Positions 25,781 to 33,525 of a DNA stretch of 64,000 bases are shown piece after piece. Source of the DNA: Paenibacillus sp. HWE-109 (lineage in GTDB: Bacteria; Bacillota; Bacilli; Paenibacillales; NBRC-103111); assembly GCF_022163125.1 (NCBI RefSeq), contig NZ_CP091881.1, positions 3,286,001 to 3,350,000 of the forward strand. Direction: 5' to 3'. Numbering within the stretch: position 1 is the first letter of the stretch; the number at the start of each line of letters is the position of its first letter. The position numbers and the translations under genes were made by a program. Under the pieces are notes generated by a model. It had not been told where the DNA came from. It searched no databases and saw nothing but the letters and a program-made list of their open reading frames with translations.

Positions 25781-27070
25781 ATGCAGCCTATGAATACAAG
25801 ATCCAATTCTAAACTTACGACACTGGTATTAGGGTCTTTGGCTGCCCTAACGGTTGTGTCTGTTATTCTATTCCCGGACAAGGCCTTCCAATCCTCCCTT
25901 GAAGGACTAACGATATGGTGGAAGCTCGTGTTTCCGGCGATGATGCCTTTTCTAATTATGACTGAACTGTTAATCGGTTTCGGCGTTATCCAAGGGGCAG
26001 GCGTTCTGTTAGAGCCGCTAACAAAAACTATCTTTCGGCTGCCAGGTGTAAGCGGTTGGGCTTTAGCCTCCGGACTTATTGTAGGTTTTCCTACAGGAGC
26101 CAAAATTACAGCTTCCTTGCGGGAAAAAAATCTCATCACACGGACCGAAAGCGAACGTTTAACAGCTTTGTCCCACCTATGCAGTCCGCTCTTCCTCATT
26201 ATCGTCGTAGGGGTCGGGTTCCTCAACAGCGCCAAACTTGGCATCGTGCTTGCCGTTATCCATTACGGGTCAGCCCTTCTAACCGGTATTGCAATGAGAT
26301 TATTCCGGAAAACGGGCTCTCTTACTACCGAGTCTGCTGAGCTTGAACCGGCAGAATCGAAATTCGCCAATCGGTCGACCCCAGTTATGAAACAAGCCCT
26401 CTTCACGATGCGTCACGCCTATTTGCATGATGGACGCGCCTTAGGCAAACTGCTTGGAGATGCCGTGACCGCCTCCGTGCAAACTTTAATGCTCATCGGC
26501 GGCTACATGATGATTTTCTCAGTCCTGATCAATGTCATTCATATTTCTCAGCTCACAGCTGCGCTGCGCCCTGTCACTCAAGCCATGCTTCAATTGATCA
26601 ATATCCATACAGACACCACACCGCAGTGGGTTACAAGCGTTCTTGAGATTCATCTCGGCGCCTATGCATGGAGCCAAACCCATGGTCTCTCCCTGCTAGC
26701 ACAAATAGCGCTAATTAGCGCATTTCTGGGTTGGGGCGGTCTCTCTGCCCATGCGCAGGTTGCTGGGTTGCACCAACAAACAGACGCTCGCTATAGCTTC
26801 TTTTTGCAATCCCGTATCCTTCATGCTGTGCTAGCCTTCACACTTACACTTCTGTTATGGAAACCATTGCAACTGCTTTTTACAGACACAGAACCTAGCT
26901 TTCTTTGGTTGAACACAACAGCAGCCCACTCCACCGCGTCCACCTTCCCGCTTAACGGAGAATCGGCCTGGAGTCTCTGGGGACCTATGCTGGCTCAATT
27001 TATTCTTTTGTTCCTCATCATGCTTGCCATTTCAACAGTCATAAGAGCTTTCCGTAAGAAAGCCCTATAA
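25781..27070 (+). CDS. ylbJ: Sporulation integral membrane protein YlbJ
   Basis: This 429-residue polytopic membrane protein has about ten hydrophobic segments and nucleoside-recognition/gate-type motifs ('GLTIWWKLVFPAMMPFLIMTELLIGFGVIQGAGVLLEP' and 'GFPTGAKITASL'). YlbJ is a sporulation protein of the SigE regulon in B. subtilis, needed for full spore cortex and heat resistance. The ATG follows GATGAGGTGATTCT. It is convergent with coaD, with only 14 bases between the stops and no clear terminator. Confidence 0.9.
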   Translation: MQPMNTRSNSKLTTLVLGSLAALTVVSVILFPDKAFQSSLEGLTIWWKLVFPAMMPFLIMTELLIGFGVIQGAGVLLEPLTKTIFRLPGVSGWALASGLIVGFPTGAKITASLREKNLITRTESERLTALSHLCSPLFLIIVVGVGFLNSAKLGIVLAVIHYGSALLTGIAMRLFRKTGSLTTESAELEPAESKFANRSTPVMKQALFTMRHAYLHDGRALGKLLGDAVTASVQTLMLIGGYMMIFSVLINVIHISQLTAALRPVTQAMLQLINIHTDTTPQWVTSVLEIHLGAYAWSQTHGLSLLAQIALISAFLGWGGLSAHAQVAGLHQQTDARYSFFLQSRILHAVLAFTLTLLLWKPLQLLFTDTEPSFLWLNTTAAHSTASTFPLNGESAWSLWGPMLAQFILLFLIMLAISTVIRAFRKKAL

Positions 27071-27084
27071 CTACAACACTTCAT

Positions 27085-27591
27085 TTAATTATCTTTAGGA
27101 AATTTCAACTTGAGTGCCTCTTCCACTTCCACAGGGACTAAATCTTCAACGGGTCCATGAAATCGAGCAATTTCCTTTACAATACTTGAGCTCAAATAAG
27201 AAAACTTAGGCTTAGACGTCATAAAAAAAGTCTCAACATCCGAGTTCAACTTATGATTCGTAGATGCCATTTGCAGCTCATATTCAAAATCCGAAACCGC
27301 CCTAAGCCCACGTACAATCAAACGCACATTGCGTGCTTTCATATAATTGACCATCAAATCTCTAAACCCATCCACCTCTACATTGGGCAAATCCTTGGTC
27401 ACTTGGCGAATGAGGTCCATCCGCTCCTCCAGCGTGAATAAGGGGTTCTTGGACGTGTTGTTGAGAACCGCTACGATTAACTTATCAAAAACTTTTGCTG
27501 CTCTATGTATGATATCAAGATGCCCATGCGTAACCGGATCGAAACTGCCTGGATAAACGGCTATCGTTCTTCCGTGTTCTTGCTTCATCAT
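27085..27591 (-). CDS. coaD: Phosphopantetheine adenylyltransferase
   Basis: This 168-residue nucleotidyltransferase has the HxGH-type motif in 'YPGSFDPVTHGHLDIIHRAAKVFD' and the C-terminal 'FSYLSSSIVKEIARF' region. It carries out the fourth step of coenzyme A synthesis (ATP plus 4'-phosphopantetheine to dephospho-CoA). The ATG follows GAGGAG with eight bases of spacing. It lies downstream of rsmD, as in most Firmicutes, and they are probably co-transcribed. Confidence 0.97.
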   Translation of the reverse strand: MMKQEHGRTIAVYPGSFDPVTHGHLDIIHRAAKVFDKLIVAVLNNTSKNPLFTLEERMDLIRQVTKDLPNVEVDGFRDLMVNYMKARNVRLIVRGLRAVSDFEYELQMASTNHKLNSDVETFFMTSKPKFSYLSSSIVKEIARFHGPVEDLVPVEVEEALKLKFPKDN

Positions 27592-27612
27592 GCTGTCAAC
27601 TCCTCTTTCTTC

Positions 27613-28173
27613 TTATCCCTCGATGGATCGTGTGTAAATCGTTACCGCCGTGTCTCCGTAGTCTGCTCGCCGCATTAGTTTGAAACTGCCGATGTCAGCT
27701 TGCAAGACATCCTTGGCATCGTGTTCCACCACGATCGTCGCATTGGCTTCCGCAATAGCCTGCTCCTCCATCGTGCTAATGAGATCCGCAATAAACTTCA
27801 TTTTGTACGGAGGATCAAGGAAAACCAGCGCAAACCGCTGTTCCCGCTTCGCTAAAGCTTTCAGTGCCCGAGTGGCATCTGTTCGATAAATCTCAGCCTG
27901 GTCCTTCAGACCTGCTGTCTGTAGATTGTGTTGGATCGTGTCGATGCTCTTCTTCTCGATGTCGATAAACACACCCTTATCCATCCCGCGGCTAAGCGCC
28001 TCGATCCCTAGTCCACCGGTGCCGGCGAATAGATCAAGTACTTGTCCTCCATCAAAATAAGGACCGATCATACTGAAGATGGCCTCTTTCACTTTATCCG
28101 TTGTTGGCCGTGTGCTTGTACCAGGTACAGCTTTTAACGACCTGCCTTTGGCAGTGCCTGAAATTACTCTCAT
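27613..28173 (-). CDS. rsmD: 16S rRNA (guanine966-N2)-methyltransferase RsmD
   Basis: This 186-residue SAM-dependent methyltransferase has 'RVISGTAKGRSLKAVPGTSTRPTTDKVKEAIFSMI', SAM motif I 'VLDLFAGTGGLGIEALSRG' (about 42-60) and catalytic motif IV 'FLDPPYK'. It methylates G966 of 16S rRNA. It is the last clearly core gene before the accessory region. Confidence 0.96.
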   Translation of the reverse strand: MRVISGTAKGRSLKAVPGTSTRPTTDKVKEAIFSMIGPYFDGGQVLDLFAGTGGLGIEALSRGMDKGVFIDIEKKSIDTIQHNLQTAGLKDQAEIYRTDATRALKALAKREQRFALVFLDPPYKMKFIADLISTMEEQAIAEANATIVVEHDAKDVLQADIGSFKLMRRADYGDTAVTIYTRSIEG

Positions 28174-28289
28174 CTAACGTACTTCCCTTTCTAGCTGGCT
28201 CATTCTTTTGCTATCGTACCACAAGCTCTAATCCGACACAAAAAAATTATACGCATAATGTATAAATTTCCTGTAAAACGGTCATCCTT

Positions 28290-28412
28290 GAACTATCGAC
28301 ATCAGAGAATGTCGTAGACAACCGCGGAGAAGACTTACGTTTCCCCATAAGTTCTTCGTCCGGTTTCTCCTCTCCCATGAGACGGCCTGTAAAAGGGCCG
28401 TCGTAATTATTT
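28290..28412. other. Intergenic region with three consecutive hairpins, possible structured RNA
   Basis: The gap of about 350 bases between rsmD and the next gene (28174-28526) has no convincing coding frame. It holds a GACAT/ATGTC hairpin (28298-28313), an imperfect CGGAGAAGACTTA/TAAGTTCTTCGTCCG stem (about 28325-28362) and a perfect GACGGCC/GGCCGTC hairpin (28381-28402). The strand and function are not evident. Confidence 0.35.
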
Positions 28413-28447
28413 AATGGTAGTTTGTTTAAAACCCTTATAATAGTAAT

Positions 28448-28482
28448 AAAAGCCTTGAGAGGGATTTCCCTTCAAGGCTTTT
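28448..28482. terminator. Hairpin terminator downstream of the gene at 28527
   Basis: AAAAGCCTTGA and TCAAGGCTTTT form an 11-bp stem that reads as a terminator on either strand. On the minus strand it follows the 28527-28874 gene by 45 bases. Confidence 0.75.
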
Positions 28483-28526
28483 GGAGTTTCAAAAATTTAA
28501 CAAGTACATAAAAATCTAAAAGTCCT

Positions 28527-28874
28527 TTAGAATAGCTCCTTGATAATTCCTTTATAAATTTTATCATCAACTTCGATTAAGCTTCTCGTACCATCTTTGA
28601 ACTGAATGGCAATTGTATAAGCCCCTTTGTTCTTTGCCGATAGTCCTGCTAGTAAACCAACTGGTCCGACAAGAAAATTGCCGATAAGTCCTCTGCCCAC
28701 AGCACTAATAGCACTTTTAGTTATGTCTTCATTTATGACTTCATAATCTTCTACAGTATCTTTATCGATAATAATTTTCTTAGTAAATCCTAAAATTATA
28801 CCAATATAACTGACAGTAGAAATAACATATTTCCCCGTGTACTCTCCTGCAATAACCTTGTTCTGTGCCCCCAT
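28527..28874 (-). CDS. Unknown protein with PH-like/glycine-rich hydrophobic core
   Basis: This 115-residue protein has a beta-rich N-terminus ('GKYVISTVSYIGIILGFTKKIIIDKDTVEDYEVI'), a glycine-rich hydrophobic middle ('GRGLIGNFLVGPVGLLAGLSAKNKG') and a beta-rich end ('YTIAIQFKDGTRSLIEVDDKIY'). This pattern resembles small bacterial PH-like proteins of unknown function. GGAGGAG precedes the ATG. It stands alone with its own terminator at the start of the accessory region. Confidence 0.65.
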   Translation of the reverse strand: MGAQNKVIAGEYTGKYVISTVSYIGIILGFTKKIIIDKDTVEDYEVINEDITKSAISAVGRGLIGNFLVGPVGLLAGLSAKNKGAYTIAIQFKDGTRSLIEVDDKIYKGIIKELF

Positions 28875-29013
28875 GTGCTCTCCTCCAAATTTAACAAACT
28901 AGCAAAACCATATTAACATATTAACCCAAGAGAATTAAAAGAAATTTCCTTCCTCATACTTCAGCACTTTATTGCCTTGCGTACTTAATCGATTCAGCCT
29001 CAGTGTTCTAACT

Positions 29014-29808
29014 TTAATCAGAAAGTTCTTTAAAAGTAGCTGTTATTTTAGTTAGATCCGCTCTGGAATTCTCAATACTCTTAGCTGCAGACCAGAAAGT
29101 CATCTGATAGAAATAGTTTTCTGTTTCAACAAATGTCAGTAAATATGCGGCATTAATATGATTGACTACACCAGTAATTTCTAATTGTTTAGCTTTGTGA
29201 CCATCTATAATTAGATCAGTTTTTGAAACTACTTTTAAATTATCAATTATTTTCTCGTCATTCATTTGCCCTATTAATAATTCACTGTAGTCTAAGACGG
29301 TGAATTTATCAGAAAACCCCGTTTTCGATTCGGACATTATACCAAAAAACTGCATCGGATCAGTTGTATTATTAACAGCACCGACTTTGAATAATGGGTT
29401 AATTTTGGCAATAAAACTATCATTCCTAGTCCAAGTTGATGGTAATGATATTTGGAATTTTTTATCTTTGGATACAACCAAAAAATCTCCTGCATTCATT
29501 TCATTTTTTGAGCCTATGGTCGCAGTTCTTGTGCTGTCATCCCATTTAACATTTAAACCTGTAGCTTCCACAACACTTCTCAAAGGTAGATAAGTATTTC
29601 CTTCGTAGTTAATTGGGGTCAGCACTTTCCCTTTTTCATCCTTTGCATTGAATGGAACTCCGTTCACAATTAACCTAATTCCATTATCCAAATAAGCAGT
29701 GATTTCCTTCAGGGTTGTACTCGCTGAGACCCCAGACACATTTCCCAACGTAAAAATAAGTAGTGCTCCTAGAAACATTACTTTTTTGCTTTTTAAAAAA
29801 GTATGCAT
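29014..29808 (-). CDS. Secreted stalk-domain (copper amine oxidase N-terminal) protein A
   Basis: This 264-residue protein has a signal peptide (about 1-29, ending 'GVSAS'). A stalk domain at about 30-105 follows: 'AYLDNGIRLIVNGVPFNAKDEKGKVLTPINYEGNTYLPLRSVVEATGLNVKWDDSTRTATI'. The C-terminal half (about 110-264) resembles PsbP-like or lipoprotein-associated domains ('FQISLPSTWTRND'). Such domains are abundant in Paenibacillus surface proteins and are thought to bind cell wall or act as spacers. AAAAGGAGAAG precedes the ATG. Relatives lie at 31196 and 42032. Confidence 0.85.
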   Translation of the reverse strand: MHTFLKSKKVMFLGALLIFTLGNVSGVSASTTLKEITAYLDNGIRLIVNGVPFNAKDEKGKVLTPINYEGNTYLPLRSVVEATGLNVKWDDSTRTATIGSKNEMNAGDFLVVSKDKKFQISLPSTWTRNDSFIAKINPLFKVGAVNNTTDPMQFFGIMSESKTGFSDKFTVLDYSELLIGQMNDEKIIDNLKVVSKTDLIIDGHKAKQLEITGVVNHINAAYLLTFVETENYFYQMTFWSAAKSIENSRADLTKITATFKELSD

Positions 29809-29965
29809 TTCACTTCTCCTTTTATGGTTATAATTTCCTATATGACAAATTCTGCATATAGTTCAGATATCCTCCTTTATTAGCTTCTTTAGATCCGCGT
29901 GCAATGCCGGCCTGAATGATTTTACGTTCTCAAATAAAATAACGCCTAATAAAAAGGCTTTATCT

Positions 29966-29987
29966 AACTATTGTTCTACGAGGAAGC
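29966..29987. repeat. 22-bp direct repeat, left copy
   Basis: Twenty-two bases (AACTATTGTTCT...GAGGAAGC) are identical to 43412-43433. The two copies are 13.4 kb apart in the same orientation and enclose the prophage remnant and the ABC-3C-like operon. This copy lies just past the stop of the gene at 29997-30302. Confidence 0.6.
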
Positions 29988-29996
29988 CTAACAAAA

Positions 29997-30302
29997 TTAA
30001 TCAGCATAGAAAACAACTTTAACTATTGAAGTGTTAGACAATTTATCATGTAACTCATTGATTAATCCATGATAAACCATAGCTACATTTACTTTATAAT
30101 TTAAAAGGTCATCCGCTAATTTCCTTAGTTCATCCCCATCAAATAACACATCTTCATAGTAATCACAAAGTCTACTTAAATAGAGAAAACTTCTGTATCT
30201 ATTTTCTTTTTGATAAAATATAGCCTTATGCAAATCATCATTAATAGGAAAAAAGTCTATCATAATATTATTACTATCAAACATATGACCATCTAAAGCC
30301 AT
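29997..30302 (-). CDS. Unknown small acidic protein
   Basis: This 101-residue protein ('MALDGHMFDSNNIMIDFFPINDDLHKAIF...') is rich in Asp, Leu and Tyr, has no membrane segment and matches no family I recognise. The size and composition recall immunity-type proteins found among polymorphic-toxin remnants, but that is only an impression. The ribosome binding site is weak (GGGGGTTGGGTAC). It could also be a shortened remnant. Confidence 0.45.
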   Translation of the reverse strand: MALDGHMFDSNNIMIDFFPINDDLHKAIFYQKENRYRSFLYLSRLCDYYEDVLFDGDELRKLADDLLNYKVNVAMVYHGLINELHDKLSNTSIVKVVFYAD

Positions 30303-30439
30303 GTACCCAACCCCCGATTTTTTTCATCATCCATAAAAACGCTTCTTAATGATCCATTTGCTCGCTAATAGCTCCAGCACTTTCTGCGAAGTATGAACAT
30401 ATTTTGTAACATCGCTTTAACGATTGTCATGTCCCCTCA

Positions 30440-30576
30440 GACCAGGATCGGCTGCAACACGCCGTGTTAACTGATACTTCCTACCAAAGAACGATAGATA
30501 TGATCGTCCATCACATTTAGAGGATTCCAGCCATTAGGTTTTACTAGTTCTATTTGTATTGTTTCGATTTTCAAAT
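30440..30576 (-). pseudogene. ParB-like N-terminal domain remnant (phage type)
   Basis: On the minus strand a TTG at 30576, eight bases after GAGGG, opens a frame reading 'KIETIQIELVKPNGWNPLN' and then 'MDDHIYRSLVGSIS'. A stop follows, then 'HGVLQPILV', another stop and 'GDM'. The pattern IxxxxLxPNxWNP...HGVLQP is that of ParB/Spo0J N-terminal (nuclease-like) domains carried by many phages. The in-frame stops mark it as decayed. The rest of 30303-30681 shows no other recognisable content. Confidence 0.6.
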
Positions 30577-30610
30577 AAATTTCCCTCTTGTGATATGTCA
30601 GATTTCAGGT

Positions 30611-30638
30611 AAAAGAAAAGCACCTGTTAGGGTGCTTA
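30611..30638 (-). terminator. Terminator after the gene at 30682
   Basis: On the minus strand AAGCACC-CTAAC-AGGTGCTT is followed by a TTTCTTTT tract, 44 bases after the stop of the upstream gene. Confidence 0.75.
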
Positions 30639-30681
30639 GGCAACTTGAAGTACACACGAGCACTTCTCCGGCTTTTTCTAA

Positions 30682-31089
30682 TTAGTTTATAAAATTAGTT
30701 TTATTTATATTATTATATTCTTCAACTAATTGTTTATAGACCCCGTCCTTTTTTCGTAACATCCACTCAAATAAGGTTTTAACGTCTTCGAATATATACG
30801 GTTTGACTCTATAGGGAATGGCTTTTAAAGTAATTTCATCATCGACTAAATGCTCATAGAACCCCACACAAATAGCATTATGTAAGTAATGACTTCGTCT
30901 GTATTGATTAAAACACCATTCAGCGTAATCATAGATTTTATCAAGATCTTCTGAGTTATTATTCTTATGTGAAATAATTACTCTTTCTCTCAATTCAAAT
31001 ATTACTGAATAAATATTCTCATCACCATGTGTGAAACTATGTCTTATGTCATAAAATAATTCTAACGCCTTTCTTCTCCATGCACTCAC
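30682..31089 (-). CDS. Unknown protein, helical, possibly immunity-like
   Basis: This 135-residue, mostly helical soluble protein ('WRRKALELFYDIRHSF...', 'YDYAEWCFNQYRRSHYLHNAICVGFYEHLVDD') has conserved-looking Trp, Tyr and His positions. The style 'SxWRRKALExxP' resembles a family of small uncharacterised Firmicute proteins (DUF7674-like), which I cannot confirm here. It is a single-gene unit with its own terminator among orphan genes. Confidence 0.55.
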   Translation of the reverse strand: MSAWRRKALELFYDIRHSFTHGDENIYSVIFELRERVIISHKNNNSEDLDKIYDYAEWCFNQYRRSHYLHNAICVGFYEHLVDDEITLKAIPYRVKPYIFEDVKTLFEWMLRKKDGVYKQLVEEYNNINKTNFIN

Positions 31090-31195
31090 TTCGCACCCTC
31101 CTTAATCTTAAGCAATCCTATAAGGAATAGGCTACGTTATTTTGTTATCTGAGCTATTGCAAGCAGAGCAAGTCTGCCTTAAGAAATAAAATTCA

Positions 31196-31912
31196 CTATC
31201 TATATTTACCAAATGTTGAAATGACTTGATCGAAAGCGTCTTTATTGTCATCACTGTATTTATTTTTTGCAATAAATACTTCTATCGTGAAGTACTCTTT
31301 TGAATTGTTGCTTTCTAAGAAAGCTACCTTAGTGCGAGAATCCGGTTCTTCATAGTCAATATAAGTGCCTTTTAAATCTCCTACATTCATCTCCTTAATT
31401 TCTATAATTTTTGAATACTGTTTAATTTCTTTGGCTTTCATTGAAATAATATCCTTGAAATTTTTATTGTCAATTGCTGTAGTCTCAAATAAAACACCCA
31501 TATACCAGTTGCTATAAATTTTCTTAACATTAGTAATATAAGTTGGGCTCCATAATCCATCGACATTAATTTTAATTCCGCTTGTATCTGTAGAATTAGC
31601 AAGTACAATTGAATCCTTTTCTAATGATGCTATTCTTTTCTCCTCGTCCCACTTTACTTTCATCCCTGTCGCTTCTGCCACTGAACGTAGAGGTAGATAT
31701 GTGCTTCCATTATAGTTTATCGCCTCTAATTTGTTTCCTTCTGAATCCTTTAATGCAAAATCTGTTCCGTACAATTTTATTTTGACGCTATGATCTAGAT
31801 ATGCGGAAATCGATTCTAATACTGAGTCTGCCTTAACTCCAAGCGAGCCTCCAAGTACAAATGCAAAAGTAATAGAAGATACAATAGCAATTTTTTTGAG
31901 TTTCAAATTCAT
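31196..31912 (-). CDS. Secreted stalk-domain (copper amine oxidase N-terminal) protein B
   Basis: This 238-residue protein has a signal peptide (about 1-28). A stalk domain (about 30-100) follows: 'SAYLDHSVKIKLYGTDFALKDSEGNKLEAINYNGSTYLPLRSVAEATGMKVKWDEEKRIASL'. An unrecognised C-terminal domain covers about 105-238. The stalk is clearly paralogous to the 29014 protein, while the C-terminal parts differ. It may be a surface-anchored adaptor. AAAAGGACG precedes the ATG. It is separated from protein A by two orphan genes and a decayed ParB fragment. Confidence 0.83.
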   Translation of the reverse strand: MNLKLKKIAIVSSITFAFVLGGSLGVKADSVLESISAYLDHSVKIKLYGTDFALKDSEGNKLEAINYNGSTYLPLRSVAEATGMKVKWDEEKRIASLEKDSIVLANSTDTSGIKINVDGLWSPTYITNVKKIYSNWYMGVLFETTAIDNKNFKDIISMKAKEIKQYSKIIEIKEMNVGDLKGTYIDYEEPDSRTKVAFLESNNSKEYFTIEVFIAKNKYSDDNKDAFDQVISTFGKYR

Positions 31913-32017
31913 CGTCCTTTTATTTTATGATTATCTAGTTATTCAACCCGAACTTTTATTCCCCTTTAATTTAATTGAAATTTTATAATTTCTTCCATCA
32001 ATTCCAAATACAAAAAC

Positions 32018-32387
32018 CTATTCCACAAGGAATAAGCTATTCTGCGAGTCTTTCGATATTTTCTTCTGAGCCCTTGTCACACAAACCTCCATACTTCCTT
32101 TACTCACCCCTAGCATGCCGGCTATCTCACTAAACGGAAAGCACTCTCCATACGACAGTGCATAGCATTCTCGCTCTCGATCGCTAAGCATGGACAACGC
32201 ATCTTCAATCTAAAATCTCCGCCGCTCAATCGTCCATTCACAATCAGCAACCATCTCATTAATAATTCGTCGATCAGCCAGGGCCAATAGGATCACAATT
32301 CCTGCAGGGCCGTATTGCTCATCCACCTATAAGTTCAATTTGAATTAGTAGCTTCTCTAGCTTTTGAACAATGGTTTGATTGGGCAT
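32018..32387 (-). pseudogene. Phage sigma-70-like/late regulator remnant
   Basis: After an ATG at 32387 with GAGGGGGAG upstream, the frame reads 'MPNQTIVQKLEKLLIQIEL' and stops. In a shifted frame 'DEQYGPAGIVILLALADRRI' and 'INEMVADCEWTIERRRF' follow, then an amber stop. In the same frame 'LSMLSDRERECYALSYGE' and 'FSEIAGMLGVSKGSMEVCVT' then follow, a sigma region 4 helix-turn-helix. This matches small sigma-like factors of Paenibacillus and Bacillus phages. One frameshift and one internal stop show that it is inactive unless these are sequencing errors. Confidence 0.7.
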
Positions 32388-32434
32388 TCTCCCCCTCTGC
32401 AATAGCGTTTGCTAAACTAGGTCTTAGGGGCATG

Positions 32435-32626
32435 TTACTCCGCCGAGCGTTCAAACTTAGTAAAGGCTGCTTTATGAAGCATCTCAATACATGTAGCGCA
32501 AAGACTAAGCCCAGCTTTTCTCCAGTGAAAATAGATATTTGTTTCAATGACCTTCTCACAACAAATGCAACTCTGGATAGGAACCTCGTCACACAGAAAT
32601 TCATCGATTTTAAATGGAGTTGGCAT
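32435..32626 (-). CDS. Small phage-type zinc-finger-like protein
   Basis: This 63-residue protein has two CxxC pairs, 'SCICCEK' and 'SLCATCIEML', separated by about 20 residues, which suggests a zinc knuckle. The ATG at 32626 follows GGTGGAGAGAGCT; the frame opens slightly earlier. It lies between a DUF6906-like gene and the sigma-like remnant, an order seen in phage early/middle regions. The protein itself looks intact. Confidence 0.6.
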   Translation of the reverse strand: MPTPFKIDEFLCDEVPIQSCICCEKVIETNIYFHWRKAGLSLCATCIEMLHKAAFTKFERSAE

Positions 32627-32639
32627 AGCTCTCTCCACC

Positions 32640-32795
32640 CTAAGCAGAAATTACTTTCAAGTCCTTGTTATTTCGATGAAGTATGTGTAATTCAGTCGAT
32701 AAGCTTTTCATAATCAACCACTCTTTAGGATCTAAATTGGATGCGATAATCGCAACTATTTTTTGCTGACTTGTTGGCTTTTTTCCATTCTTCAT
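32640..32795 (-). CDS. DUF6906-like small phage protein
   Basis: This 51-residue protein begins 'MKNGKKPTSQQKIVAIIASN' and continues 'LDPKEWLIMKSLSTELHILH'. It matches the pattern of tiny phage-encoded proteins (MKxGKKxT...LxPxxWLxxK...LxxVHR) of the DUF6906 type. GGAGG lies eight bases before the ATG. Its function is unknown. It appears intact within an otherwise decaying phage segment. Confidence 0.6.
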   Translation of the reverse strand: MKNGKKPTSQQKIVAIIASNLDPKEWLIMKSLSTELHILHRNNKDLKVISA

Positions 32796-32940
32796 AACGT
32801 TTGCCTCCGATCGTCTCTCAAATAATTAATTGGACATTTTGCCCGTACAACCGTAAATCCCGGATAAGCAGTGGGAAAATACGCAATAATCTGTTTCGTA
32901 AAATCAAGTGGATCCGTATCAAACAACTTCTAATTCGTAT
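32796..32940 (-). pseudogene. Unassigned phage-gene remnant
   Basis: On the minus strand a coding-like fragment reads 'LFDTDPLDFTKQIIAYFPTA' and then 'YPGFTVVRAKCPINYLRDDR' before ending, with no start codon or continuation in frame upstream. It sits directly before the DUF6906-like gene and is best read as the 3' end of a lost gene. I do not recognise the family. Confidence 0.4.
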
Positions 32941-32984
32941 ATTTACTCCAGACTTAATAAGTGGCGCACCACCATCGAGCTCAT

Positions 32985-33310
32985 TCATGCCACTTTAACA
33001 TCAATGCCGACGTCTGTATTATCGAAGTAAATTTTTTGTTTAAAAAGAGCCTGAGCTTCTTCAATATGTGTAATAACCAAGACTTTCTTGAAGCGATCTG
33101 CAACCGCCTTAATGGATTCCAAAGCGAGTCCACGGTGTTTAAGCATCCTAGGAACCCAATCCCTCATCAATCGTCAGCCATTCAACTTCACTGCCGTCGC
33201 GTTGTGTTAATAGTTCAGCGGAGCAAACCGAATGGCATCTTCGACGTGGAACTGCTCCCCACCATAAACGTTTCATATGGCCGCTCAGACTTCCACTCAC
33301 CGATCATGGT
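32985..33310 (-). pseudogene. SbcC/Rad50-like ATPase C-terminal remnant
   Basis: In three minus-strand frames one can follow 'EWKSERPYETF', a 'GGEQFHVEDAIRFA' signature segment, 'VEWLTIDEGLGS' (Walker B and D-loop) and 'LALESIKAVADRFKKVLVIT' with 'HIEEAQALFKQKIYF' (H-loop). This is the order of motifs at the C-terminus of Rad50/SbcC/SMC-family nuclease subunits found in phages. At least two frameshifts separate the pieces and no N-terminal half is present, so it is a remnant. Confidence 0.65.
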
Positions 33311-33354
33311 ATCTAACGTTCTCCTGAACACCATCTCGGCTCTTCAGTTCACGT

Positions 33355-33524
33355 TGTGCGCAAATTAACTTACCGTCAGGACCTGGCTTCACGTTTTCGA
33401 TATTGGAATACAGCACGCAACCCGGTGCGTACTTCTTCAAAACGATGCTGTCTTCATTCGTAAAGATCTCAATTGGATATTTAATTTCTACCCCAAGGTT
33501 CCTCCGTAACTCAATTGGAATTAT
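33355..33524 (-). pseudogene. AbrB-type regulator fragment fused by deletion to the neighbouring gene
   Basis: Starting two bases past the stop of the XRE-type gene, the minus strand reads 'IIPIELRRNLGVEIKYPIEI' and 'FTNEDSIVLKKYAPGC', the AbrB/SpoVT swapped-hairpin pattern (VIPxELRRxLGI...LEIFxxxxxIILKKY). It continues to 'GPDGKLICAQ'. The beginning of the AbrB domain is missing, so a deletion seems to have joined this fragment to the XRE gene. Confidence 0.6.
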
Positions 33525-33525
33525 T

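Noticed and set aside
25723..26244. 173-codon minus-strand frame opposite ylbJ
   Set aside because: YlbJ on the plus strand has a ribosome binding site and proper membrane topology; the opposite frame does not.
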